46,661 nucleotides of DNA, taken from NCBI RefSeq assembly GCF_003234965.1, contig NZ_QKVK01000015.1:1-46661 (forward strand). The letters run 5' to 3'. This DNA comes from Aestuariivirga litoralis. Lineage in GTDB: Bacteria; Pseudomonadota; Alphaproteobacteria; Rhizobiales; Aestuariivirgaceae. The notes under the pieces are model-generated. The model was not told the origin of the DNA. It did no database searches and worked only from the letters and a program-made list of their open reading frames with translations. The position numbers and the translations under genes were made by a program. This document shows positions 9,457-16,229 of this stretch, piece after piece; the stretch's first letter is position 1, and each line of letters starts with the position of its first letter.

Positions 9457-10611
9457 TCAATCCCGCAGCGATTGTTCGCGGAGCGCATCCGCGAGCAGGT
9501 TGAGGCCAAGGACGAAGGACATGAGCGCGACGGCGGGCACCAGCGCCGGCCAGACATAGAGGCGGAGGAACTGGCTGCCGTCCTTGATGGCGGTGCCCCA
9601 GTCGGGGCTTTCCGACGCCATGCCGAGGCCGAAGAAGCCAAGCGTCCCGAGCAGGATGGTGGTGTAGCCGATGCGCAGGCAGGTATCGACGATCAGCGGC
9701 CCGCGCGCATTGGGCAGGATCTCCCACAGCATGATGTACCAGGGCCGCTCGCCCCGGGTGAGGGCGGCGTTGATGTACTCACGGGTCTTGATGTCCATGG
9801 TGAGGCCCCGAACGATGCGGAACACGCCGGGGCTCGAGGCGAAGGCGACGGCGACGAAGATGTTGAGCTCGTTCGGCTCGATGTGGACGATGCCGAGCGG
9901 ATCGGCATCGAAGACGAGCCCGGCATAGAGCCAGCCGCCGATGAGCGCGGTGATGCCGAGCAGCAGGATGAGCATGTTCTTCTGCTTGCTGTAGCCGGTG
10001 TAGAAGAGCGCCACGAAGAACAGGATGGGGAAGATGAAGAAAAAGCCCGCCATCACATAGGGCACGGCCGTCTCCATGATGCCCGGCGTGACGAGGAGAT
10101 AGAACAGGAGGATCACCGGGAAGGCGAGGACGAGGTTGGAGATGAAGGACAGGAAGGCATCGATCCTGCCGCCGTAGAAGCCGGCGGGCAGGCCGAGCAG
10201 CGAGCCCACCATCAGCGAGATCGCGGTCGCCGCGGGAGCGATCGCCAACACGATGCGGCTGCCATAGACCATGCGGCTGAACACGTCGCGCGCCAGCTTG
10301 TCGCCGCCGAAGTAAAAGGGGATGCCCGAAACCTTCTCGATGCTGCCGGGCAGCGCATGCTTCATGACGGCAATCTGCTCGAGCGGCCCGAAGGGGGCGA
10401 CCAGCGGTGCGAGCAGCGCGGTGAAGATCCAGAAGCCGCAGATCGTGACCCCGGCGAAACCGACCCCGGAATTGATGACGTGGCCATAGAGGCCGAGCTT
10501 GCGGCGGTAGAGGAAGGACAGCGTGAGCAGCACGCCGAGCGCCAGCCAGACCGGCCAGAAACGAGCGATGACGCCAAGGATGATGCCGAGAACGCCCACA
10601 TTCTGCAGCAT
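9457..10611 (-). CDS. ABC transporter permease, DppC-like, with extra membrane segments
   Basis: This 384-residue membrane protein has the conserved inner-membrane permease loop (the EAA-type region around YINAALTRGERPWYIMLWEI) and the family C-terminal segment GLNLLADALRE. The start ATG (10611-10609) overlaps the preceding permease stop as TGATG, a classic coupling arrangement, which decides the start. It is about 80 residues longer than usual DppC proteins: it has an N-terminal hydrophobic segment (FWPVWLALGVLLTLSFLY) and an inserted hydrophobic hairpin in the middle (around GFFFIFPILFFVALFY and LILLLGITALIGGWLYAG), followed by a soluble stretch. It forms the channel with the neighbouring DppB-like permease. 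The insertion may mark a transporter subfamily specific to methylated-amine loci. Confidence 0.88.
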   Translation of the reverse strand: MLQNVGVLGIILGVIARFWPVWLALGVLLTLSFLYRRKLGLYGHVINSGVGFAGVTICGFWIFTALLAPLVAPFGPLEQIAVMKHALPGSIEKVSGIPFYFGGDKLARDVFSRMVYGSRIVLAIAPAATAISLMVGSLLGLPAGFYGGRIDAFLSFISNLVLAFPVILLFYLLVTPGIMETAVPYVMAGFFFIFPILFFVALFYTGYSKQKNMLILLLGITALIGGWLYAGLVFDADPLGIVHIEPNELNIFVAVAFASSPGVFRIVRGLTMDIKTREYINAALTRGERPWYIMLWEILPNARGPLIVDTCLRIGYTTILLGTLGFFGLGMASESPDWGTAIKDGSQFLRLYVWPALVPAVALMSFVLGLNLLADALREQSLRD

Positions 10612-11648
10612 CAGCTGATCCTGATCCGGGGGTTGAGCCAGGCATAGCCGATGTCCGAGATCAGCTGGGTCGCGAGCACGAGGGTGACGGAGACGAGGCC
10701 GCAGGCCAGCAGCAGGTCGATGTCGTTGTTCGATGCAGCGCTCACCAGCAGGAAGCCGAATCCCTGGTAGCGGAAGATGGCCTCGACCACCACGACGCCG
10801 GTCAGGAGCCAGGGAAGCTGCAGCATGATGACCGTGAAGGGCGCGATCAGCGCATTGCGCAGCGCATGCTTCATGACCACCTGTCCGAAGCTCAGGCCCT
10901 TGAGGCGCGCCGTGCGGATGTATTGTGACGACATCACCTCCGCCATCGAAGCCCGTGTCATGCGCGCGATATAGCCCACCCCGTAGATCGCCAGCGTCAT
11001 CACCGGCAGGGTGAAATTGTAGAATGAGATGCCCTCGGACGTCGCCGTGGCGGCCGAACCGTTCAGCACCTTGAGCCAGCTGGCGAAAATCACGGTGAAG
11101 ATGATGCCGGAGACGTATTCGGGCGTCGCGGTCGAGGTGATGGACAGGATCGACAGTCCGCGATCGAGCCGCGAGCCTTCCCGCATGCCGGCGAGCACAC
11201 CGATGAGGAGGGCGGTGGGCACCATGGTGATCATCACCCAGAACATCAGGATCCCGGTGGCGACCAGCGCACTCGGCAGCTTGTCCTGAACCTTGACCTT
11301 GAAGGCCGTGGAGCAACCGAAGTTTCCTTGCAGCACGCCGTTGTAGGCTGGCACCGAGGGTTCATCGCAATAGCGGAAACGCGGCACGATGGTATGGGTC
11401 TCCGGATCCATGACCGGCTGCTGCTGCACCACGCCGATCCAGCGGCCGTAGCGGATGAAAAAGTTGTCGCGGTAGCCGTTGCGCTCGAGCCAGTTGTCGA
11501 GTTCCTGCTGGCTGGCGCGCGTCTGGGTCTGGAAGATCGCGAGTTTCTTGAGGTTGGGCTCGAGGTTGGCGAAGTAGAAGACGACGAGAGACAGCACGAA
11601 CATGGTGAGTGCCATGACGCCCAGCCGCCGCAACAGGAACTTCAGCAT
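10611..11648 (-). CDS. ABC transporter permease, DppB-like
   Basis: This 345-residue protein opens MLKFLLRRLGVMALTMFVLS, typical of the first transmembrane helix of DppB/OppB permeases, followed by a periplasmic loop of about 90 residues containing two cysteines (RYCDEPS and FGCST). A six-helix permease core follows, with the EAA-type loop around SSQYIRTARLKGLSFGQVV. It ends in a TGATG overlap with the second permease gene, so the two are made in matched amounts. A 64-nt gap containing a strong hairpin separates it from the upstream binding-protein gene. It is the inner-membrane half-channel of the family 5 importer encoded here. Confidence 0.9.
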   Translation of the reverse strand: MLKFLLRRLGVMALTMFVLSLVVFYFANLEPNLKKLAIFQTQTRASQQELDNWLERNGYRDNFFIRYGRWIGVVQQQPVMDPETHTIVPRFRYCDEPSVPAYNGVLQGNFGCSTAFKVKVQDKLPSALVATGILMFWVMITMVPTALLIGVLAGMREGSRLDRGLSILSITSTATPEYVSGIIFTVIFASWLKVLNGSAATATSEGISFYNFTLPVMTLAIYGVGYIARMTRASMAEVMSSQYIRTARLKGLSFGQVVMKHALRNALIAPFTVIMLQLPWLLTGVVVVEAIFRYQGFGFLLVSAASNNDIDLLLACGLVSVTLVLATQLISDIGYAWLNPRIRIS

Positions 11649-11678
11649 CGAGACTCCGCCCGCTCGGGGGTGAATGGA

Positions 11679-11704
11679 GGCGTGAGGCCGGGAAGCCTCA
11701 CGCC
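11679..11704 (-). promoter_or_regulatory. Intercistronic stem-loop between binding-protein and permease genes
   Basis: A perfect 10-bp inverted repeat (GGCGTGAGGC / GCCTCACGCC) with a 6-nt loop lies 8 nt after the binding-protein stop on the minus-strand transcript. No U-run follows, so it is not a standard intrinsic terminator. Hairpins here in ABC operons commonly protect the upstream mRNA segment so that binding protein exceeds membrane components; that role is inferred. Confidence 0.7.
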
Positions 11705-11712
11705 CTGACGTG

Positions 11713-13356
11713 TTACTTGTCGAGCCAGACCTGGTCGATCTGGATTTCGAAGGTCGGGTGAATCTCGAAGTTCTTCACGTAAGGCTTGGTGTGACGGTAG
11801 AGCGAGCGCCAGAAGGGCTGAACGATGATGCCCGAGTCCTGCAGCGTCATCTCGATGTCCTTCATCATCTCCTTGCGCTTGCCGGCGTCGGCCACGGCCA
11901 GTGCGGCGTTGAGCTTCTTGTCGAACTCAGGGTCCGAATAACCCGACTCGTTCCAGGCCTCGCCGCTGCGGTAGGCGAGGGCAAGGACCTGCACGCCCAG
12001 CGGACGCATGTTCCACTCGGTCGTCGACCACGGATACTTGGTCCAGTCATTCCAGAAGCTCGAACCCGGAATGACGGTACGCTTCACGTTGATGCCGGCT
12101 TCGCGGCACTGCTCCGCGATGACATCGGCCGGGTTCTTCACGTAGTCGGACTCATAGGAGATGAGCTCGAGTTCCTTGTCGAGGCCCGCTTCCTTGACCA
12201 GTGCTTTCGCCTTCTCGACGTCGCGCTTGATCGGCGGCAGGGCATAATATTCCGGGTGGATCGGGCAGACGTGGAAGTTCTCGCCCACCGTGCCGGCATT
12301 GTTGTAGCCCAGCTGCAGGATGACGTTGTTGTCGGTCGCCAGCTGGATGGCGTTGCGGATGCGCTTGTCGTCGAACGGCTTCTCGGTGACGTGGGTGCGG
12401 ATGACGATGGTATTGGCCGTTACCGCCTCTGATTTCACCAGGTCCATGCCGTCGAGCAGGGCGACAGTTTCACCGGTGGTCTGGTAGTCGGCGTCGATCT
12501 CGCCCGACTCCAGCGCGGACACGGTGGCGTTTTGCTCCGCGCCGTAGTCGATGAAGTCGCAGCCGTCGAGGTTGACGTCGCCGCCCCACCAGGTGAAGTC
12601 CTTGCGCTTCCGGACCGAGGCCTGCTTGCCGACCTGGTAGTCCGTCACCTCGTAGGGGCCGGTACCGGGCGTCTTAAGCATGTCGGGGTTCTTGTCCCAG
12701 TCGCGATGGACGATCATCGCCGGATAGTCGCAGAAGCCGGGGATGATGGTGATGTCGGAAGCATTGAGCTTCAGCTTGATGGTATGGTCGTCGACCTTGG
12801 TAACGGCACCATCGGCCAGTTTCTCTGTCTTCGGATCGATCATGGTGCCGATACGACCCGCCATCGAGTTGCCCTCGGCCTTCTTGTCGGCCCAGCGCGT
12901 CAGGTTGAAGATCACGTCATCGGCCGTGAAGTCGTCACCGTTCGACCACTTCACGCCTGGCCGCACGTGCAGCACGTATTCAGTGGCATCGTCGTTGACA
13001 TCCCACTTTTCGATCAGCTGCCCGGTGAAGGTGCCTTCGCGGGTGTAGCGGGCAAGATATTCATTGGCCTGGCGCGTGACATTGGCCATTTCCGACCAGT
13101 CGTAGGTGCGCGGGTCCTTCTGCTCCTTGATGATCATCTGCATCTTGAGGATGCCGCCCTTCTTGGGCGTGTCGTCGGCGCGCGCCGGTGTCGGCAGCGT
13201 CAGACCGATCATGCTGTAGGCGGTGGCGGCCGAGGCGCCGAACACCGAGGCCATGGCCAGAAACTCGCGGCGGCTGAAGCGGCCTGCCTTGGTGTCCTCG
13301 GCCAAGCCCTCGATCACCGGCGGAAGCGGCTGACCGTTCTTCTTGAAGAATTTCAT
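11713..13356 (-). CDS. ABC transporter substrate-binding protein, family 5 (peptide/amine), Tat-exported
   Basis: This 547-residue protein begins with an unusually long N-region and a twin-arginine motif SRREFLA (Arg29-Arg30), a hydrophobic stretch and a probable cleavage site after ARA at residue 60, giving a mature protein starting DDTPKKGG. The rest matches SBP_bac_5 (DppA/OppA/NikA fold), including the N-lobe phrase [22 protein letters not shown] near 125. Tat export implies folding before secretion. It is the first transporter gene, followed by a hairpin and the two permeases and ATPase. The ligand cannot be read from sequence; the downstream methyltransferase and demethylases suggest a methylated amine or betaine rather than a peptide. 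Confidence 0.92.
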   Translation of the reverse strand: MKFFKKNGQPLPPVIEGLAEDTKAGRFSRREFLAMASVFGASAATAYSMIGLTLPTPARADDTPKKGGILKMQMIIKEQKDPRTYDWSEMANVTRQANEYLARYTREGTFTGQLIEKWDVNDDATEYVLHVRPGVKWSNGDDFTADDVIFNLTRWADKKAEGNSMAGRIGTMIDPKTEKLADGAVTKVDDHTIKLKLNASDITIIPGFCDYPAMIVHRDWDKNPDMLKTPGTGPYEVTDYQVGKQASVRKRKDFTWWGGDVNLDGCDFIDYGAEQNATVSALESGEIDADYQTTGETVALLDGMDLVKSEAVTANTIVIRTHVTEKPFDDKRIRNAIQLATDNNVILQLGYNNAGTVGENFHVCPIHPEYYALPPIKRDVEKAKALVKEAGLDKELELISYESDYVKNPADVIAEQCREAGINVKRTVIPGSSFWNDWTKYPWSTTEWNMRPLGVQVLALAYRSGEAWNESGYSDPEFDKKLNAALAVADAGKRKEMMKDIEMTLQDSGIIVQPFWRSLYRHTKPYVKNFEIHPTFEIQIDQVWLDK

Positions 13357-13681
13357 CTCAGTTTCCTCTCCTGGACATTTGATCTTGCTGTGGTGCCCGC
13401 CGTGTCCGGCATGTCCGGCTCATCACTTGCTGGATGATGCCGGCCGGGTGTCGGCGGCAATGATCAATCTGCCGCCGCTATGGGCAGCCGCCTTGGTCCT
13501 CCCTGGTTGGGCGCCGGGAGCTTGCGCCGTCTGAAACGGCGGTGGCTCTTCTTGCACCTGTCGAATGCTAACACGATTTATTTGCGCGGCTTGATGGAAA
13601 AATCATGCGGCCCCGCCTTGAGATAAATTCCACTCAGAGCTTCCATCCATGCTGCGCTGCAAAAATTCCCGCTAGCCAGAT
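13357..13681. other. 325-nt intergenic region upstream of the transporter operon
   Basis: This gap lies between the oxidoreductase stop and the binding-protein start, both on the minus strand. A small GC-rich hairpin with stem CGCCGT/ACGGCG lies near 13526-13543, and AT-richer sequence lies around 13560-13640. No convincing -35/-10 pair or sigma54 site was found, though its length allows a separate promoter for the transporter genes. The minus-strand binding-protein start has TTTCC on the plus strand just outside it (GGAAA on mRNA), giving a plausible ribosome site. Confidence 0.5.
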
Positions 13682-14626
13682 TTACGAGACTGACTTGCCT
13701 GCCGCCGCACCGTGCGTGACCTCCCAGGGCTTCACCCATTCGCCAGCGACGCGGAGATCGATGCCGGCATCGTCCTCGATGATGCGACAGACCGTCATTT
13801 CGCCCGCTCCGCTGCCATAGCGTTCGCCCGCCTCCCTGAAGCGGGCGTGGGTGACGGCAGTGAGCTCGTTGCGGGTTCCCACCTCGTCCATCAGTTCCTT
13901 GATGAGAGATAGATCCTTGAGACAGAGAGCGATCGGGAAGGAGGGATCGTAGTGGCCAGCGAAGATTGAGGGTACATCGTGGCTCATGACGAAGCTGTCG
14001 GCGGCGCCCCCCTTCATGACATTCCACCAGGTCAATGGATCAAGGCCCGCAAGCTTGGCCGTCACCATGGCTTCGCCGATCGCCGCGGCATGGATTTTCC
14101 AGAGCTGGTTGTTGACGAGCTTGGCGACATAGCCGTTGCCGTATTGGCCCACCTTGCGCAGCTGGCCCATGGCCTCGATTACCGGACGCACGTGCTCGAC
14201 TGCGGCATCATCGCCACCGACAAACATCGGCATGTCGCCGCGGATCGCCGCATCGACCGAGCCGGTGACTGGCGCATCGACGGCGTGCCCACCCCTGGCC
14301 TCGAACTCCGCCGCCAGCGCCCGCATCAGTTTCGGGCTCGAGGTCGTCATGTCGATCCAGTACTTGCCCTTGCAGTCTGATGACAGAAAGCCGCCCGGCC
14401 CGCGCACCACCTGGTCGACCTCCTTCGGGCCGAAAACCATGGTGACGGTCACATCCGCACGGGCGAGAACGTCCGCAGGATTGGTTCCGGCACTCACGCC
14501 CGGCTCCAATTGACGCTCCACGGCCTCAGGGCGGATATCGTAGACAATCATTTCGAAGCCTGCACGCCGAACATTGCGTGCCGCATTGCTGCCCATGGTC
14601 CCGAGCCCGATGAAACCGACGATCAT
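13682..14626 (-). CDS. NAD(P)-dependent oxidoreductase, 3-hydroxyisobutyrate dehydrogenase family
   Basis: This 314-residue protein has the beta-hydroxyacid dehydrogenase signature: N-terminal Rossmann motif GFIGLGTMGSNAARN, the substrate loop DAPVTGSVDAAIRGDM near 140, and the catalytic-lysine helix GYVAKLVNNQLW near 190. Family members (3-hydroxyisobutyrate, tartronate semialdehyde and 6-phosphogluconate-type dehydrogenases) oxidise beta-hydroxy acids or reduce the corresponding semialdehydes. It is the first minus-strand gene after the divergent LysR regulator, 92 nt away, and is followed after 325 nt by the transporter operon. It is probably part of the same catabolic unit, acting on a carbon-skeleton intermediate. 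The exact substrate is unknown. Confidence 0.88.
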   Translation of the reverse strand: MIVGFIGLGTMGSNAARNVRRAGFEMIVYDIRPEAVERQLEPGVSAGTNPADVLARADVTVTMVFGPKEVDQVVRGPGGFLSSDCKGKYWIDMTTSSPKLMRALAAEFEARGGHAVDAPVTGSVDAAIRGDMPMFVGGDDAAVEHVRPVIEAMGQLRKVGQYGNGYVAKLVNNQLWKIHAAAIGEAMVTAKLAGLDPLTWWNVMKGGAADSFVMSHDVPSIFAGHYDPSFPIALCLKDLSLIKELMDEVGTRNELTAVTHARFREAGERYGSGAGEMTVCRIIEDDAGIDLRVAGEWVKPWEVTHGAAAGKSVS

Positions 14627-14689
14627 GCTGTGCCTCCCTGACCGTCCGATGCTGGGGCCGCGCCGCGGGCCGCCACAAGCAAATTGTCG

Positions 14690-14704
14690 TTATGCGCATC
14701 ATAA
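14690..14704. promoter_or_regulatory. LysR-type operator (T-N11-A palindrome)
   Basis: TTATGCGCATCATAA is an interrupted palindrome (TTATG-N5-CATAA) matching the T-N11-A class of LysR-type binding sites. It lies 14 nt before the regulator's start and within the 92-nt divergent promoter region shared with the oxidoreductase gene, the position expected for autoregulation plus activation of the divergent gene. Confidence 0.65.
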
Positions 14705-14718
14705 GCTAGGCTGAAGCC

Positions 14719-15591
14719 ATGGACCTGGAACTGCGCCTGCTCCGGAGTTTTGCCGCCATTTACGAGGCGGGTACGCTGTCGCGCGCCGCCGATCGGTTGC
14801 ACTGCACACAGGCCGCCATGAGCATGCGGCTGAAACTCATTGAGACGGAAATCGGTGAAACCCTCTTTCTGCGCCGCCATCACCGGCTGGAGCCGACCTC
14901 AAGAGCTGCCGAACTCTATGCCCGGGCGGTGGGCGTGCTGGCCGCCTATGACGAGATGATGTCTGCCACCCGCAGCCAGAAACCGCGCCAGCGCTTGCGC
15001 CTCGGTGTGCCGGATGATTATGCGCTCGGCATCCTGCCGCGCGCACTCTCCCGCCTTGGGCCTGACAGCGGGTTCGAAATCGAGATCGTCTGCGATCTGA
15101 GCGCCAACCTCGCTTCCGGTGTGCAGGAACGGCAGCTGGACCTGGCGCTTGCGACGCTGGCATCCCGGCCGCCCAATTGCGTCTACGAGGCTGAACTGCC
15201 GCTTTGCTGGGTCGGAGGCCAGACCGTCCTTCCAGCGCCCTCAATGGTGATGCCGCTCGCCGCGTATCCTGAGGGATGCGTGTTTCGTCGCGCCATGATC
15301 GAGACACTCGACGCAGGGCATCGCCCTTGGTACGTCCAGACCCAAAGCCGCACCCATGCAGGCATCGTTGCTGCGTTGCGGGCTGGTCTCGCCATCTCCT
15401 CTATGGCTGCGGGCACCGCCCCCGCCGGCCTGAGCGAATGGCGCGAAGCGGAGGGACTGTCACCTCTGCCGGCGGTCCCGATCTATCTGCTCGCACATCG
15501 TCCGTCCCGTCTGGGCGAACTGCTTCAGGATGAAGTCTCCGCGCTGGCTGGTCCACAGGCATGGCGTAGCGTGGTATCCTTGAGGGACTGA
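14719..15591 (+). CDS. LysR-family transcriptional regulator
   Basis: This 290-residue protein has an N-terminal winged helix-turn-helix (LRLLRSFAAIYEAGTLSRAA...LHCTQAAMSMRLKLIE, residues about 4-60) and a periplasmic-binding-fold effector domain (about 90-285). It is transcribed divergently from the oxidoreductase gene, with a T-N11-A operator in between. LysR regulators normally activate the divergent operon when bound to a pathway intermediate, so it probably controls the methylated-amine block. The ATG at 14719 lies in GCCATGGAC and puts the helix-turn-helix at the usual distance. It is the last gene before the tRNA. Confidence 0.92.
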   Translation: MDLELRLLRSFAAIYEAGTLSRAADRLHCTQAAMSMRLKLIETEIGETLFLRRHHRLEPTSRAAELYARAVGVLAAYDEMMSATRSQKPRQRLRLGVPDDYALGILPRALSRLGPDSGFEIEIVCDLSANLASGVQERQLDLALATLASRPPNCVYEAELPLCWVGGQTVLPAPSMVMPLAAYPEGCVFRRAMIETLDAGHRPWYVQTQSRTHAGIVAALRAGLAISSMAAGTAPAGLSEWREAEGLSPLPAVPIYLLAHRPSRLGELLQDEVSALAGPQAWRSVVSLRD

Positions 15592-15936
15592 GGCAATCTC
15601 GTCGGAGTGAGAGTGTGCAGGCATCGATTCACCGACCACTTGCGGCCGCTGAGCGGTGGTGCTGTTGTCTGTGCAACTGGCGAGCCGCCTCTCTCATGAT
15701 ACCGCTCGTCAGCACCTGCCGGCGTCCATGAGAGGAGGCCGGCTTTTCTTTGATTGCCCTGCGGCGACTTTCACTGTCTGCGTTGAGGCTGTCCTGATTT
15801 AGCTCATTGAGTACGCGTACCGTTCTGCGGTTTGCTGCAGCCTTCGTATAGACGGGTCTCGTCGTCACTGCCGTGTTTTGCCGAGCCTCGACGGCCATCG
15901 CCGCCAGCCTTGCCTGATTAGAATTTTCCTGAGATT
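15592..15936. other. 345-nt gap between the LysR gene and the tRNA-Arg 3' end
   Basis: No gene is supported here. A 111-codon open frame on the minus strand extends into the tRNA and resembles no family I recognise, so I treat it as spurious. Composition is less GC-rich and less codon-like than the neighbours. This is the tRNA 3' side, where integrative elements commonly leave att scars, but no integrase remnant or repeated tRNA 3' segment is visible. Confidence 0.5.
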
Positions 15937-16013
15937 TGGCGCGCCCGACAGGATTCGAACCCATGACCCCCAGATTCGTAGTCTGGTGCTCTATCCAGCT
16001 GAGCTACGGGCGC
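15937..16013 (-). tRNA. tRNA-Arg (anticodon ACG)
   Basis: The minus strand gives a full cloverleaf. Acceptor stem GCGCCCG/CGGGCGC closes on a G discriminator with encoded CCA. The anticodon stem CCAGA/TCTGG holds loop CTACGAA with anticodon ACG, and the T arm contains GGTTCGAATCC. Anticodon A34 would be edited to inosine to read CGU/CGC/CGA. The length is 77 nt including CCA. Confidence 0.97.
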
Positions 16014-16025
16014 TGACCGGGGCAG

Positions 16026-16054
16026 TCTCTAGTCTGATCCTCAGCCGAATGCAA
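16026..16054 (-). promoter_or_regulatory. Probable promoter of tRNA-Arg
   Basis: On the minus strand TTGCAT and TAGAGA are separated by 17 nt and end 12 nt before the tRNA. Spacing and position suit a sigma70-type tRNA promoter, although the -10 hexamer is imperfect. Confidence 0.5.
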
Positions 16055-16229
16055 GCGCGTTTGCGGGGGCGCCAGGAGGCTTGCCGTGACCCGCCGCCGT
16101 GACGGCTAAGCCCTGAAAGCAGGATGGAATTCCGCCGTTCTGGGGCAGGCCGGCGGCGGTCTGGCGCCCAGCACCGGGCAAGCTTCGGCTGGCACAAGGG
16201 GCGATGCCCAGTCATGTTGAACCGGATTC

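Noticed and set aside
15629..15964. 111-codon minus-strand frame next to and into tRNA-Arg
   Set aside because: It overlaps the tRNA 3' part, lacks a ribosome site and resembles no known protein, including integrases.
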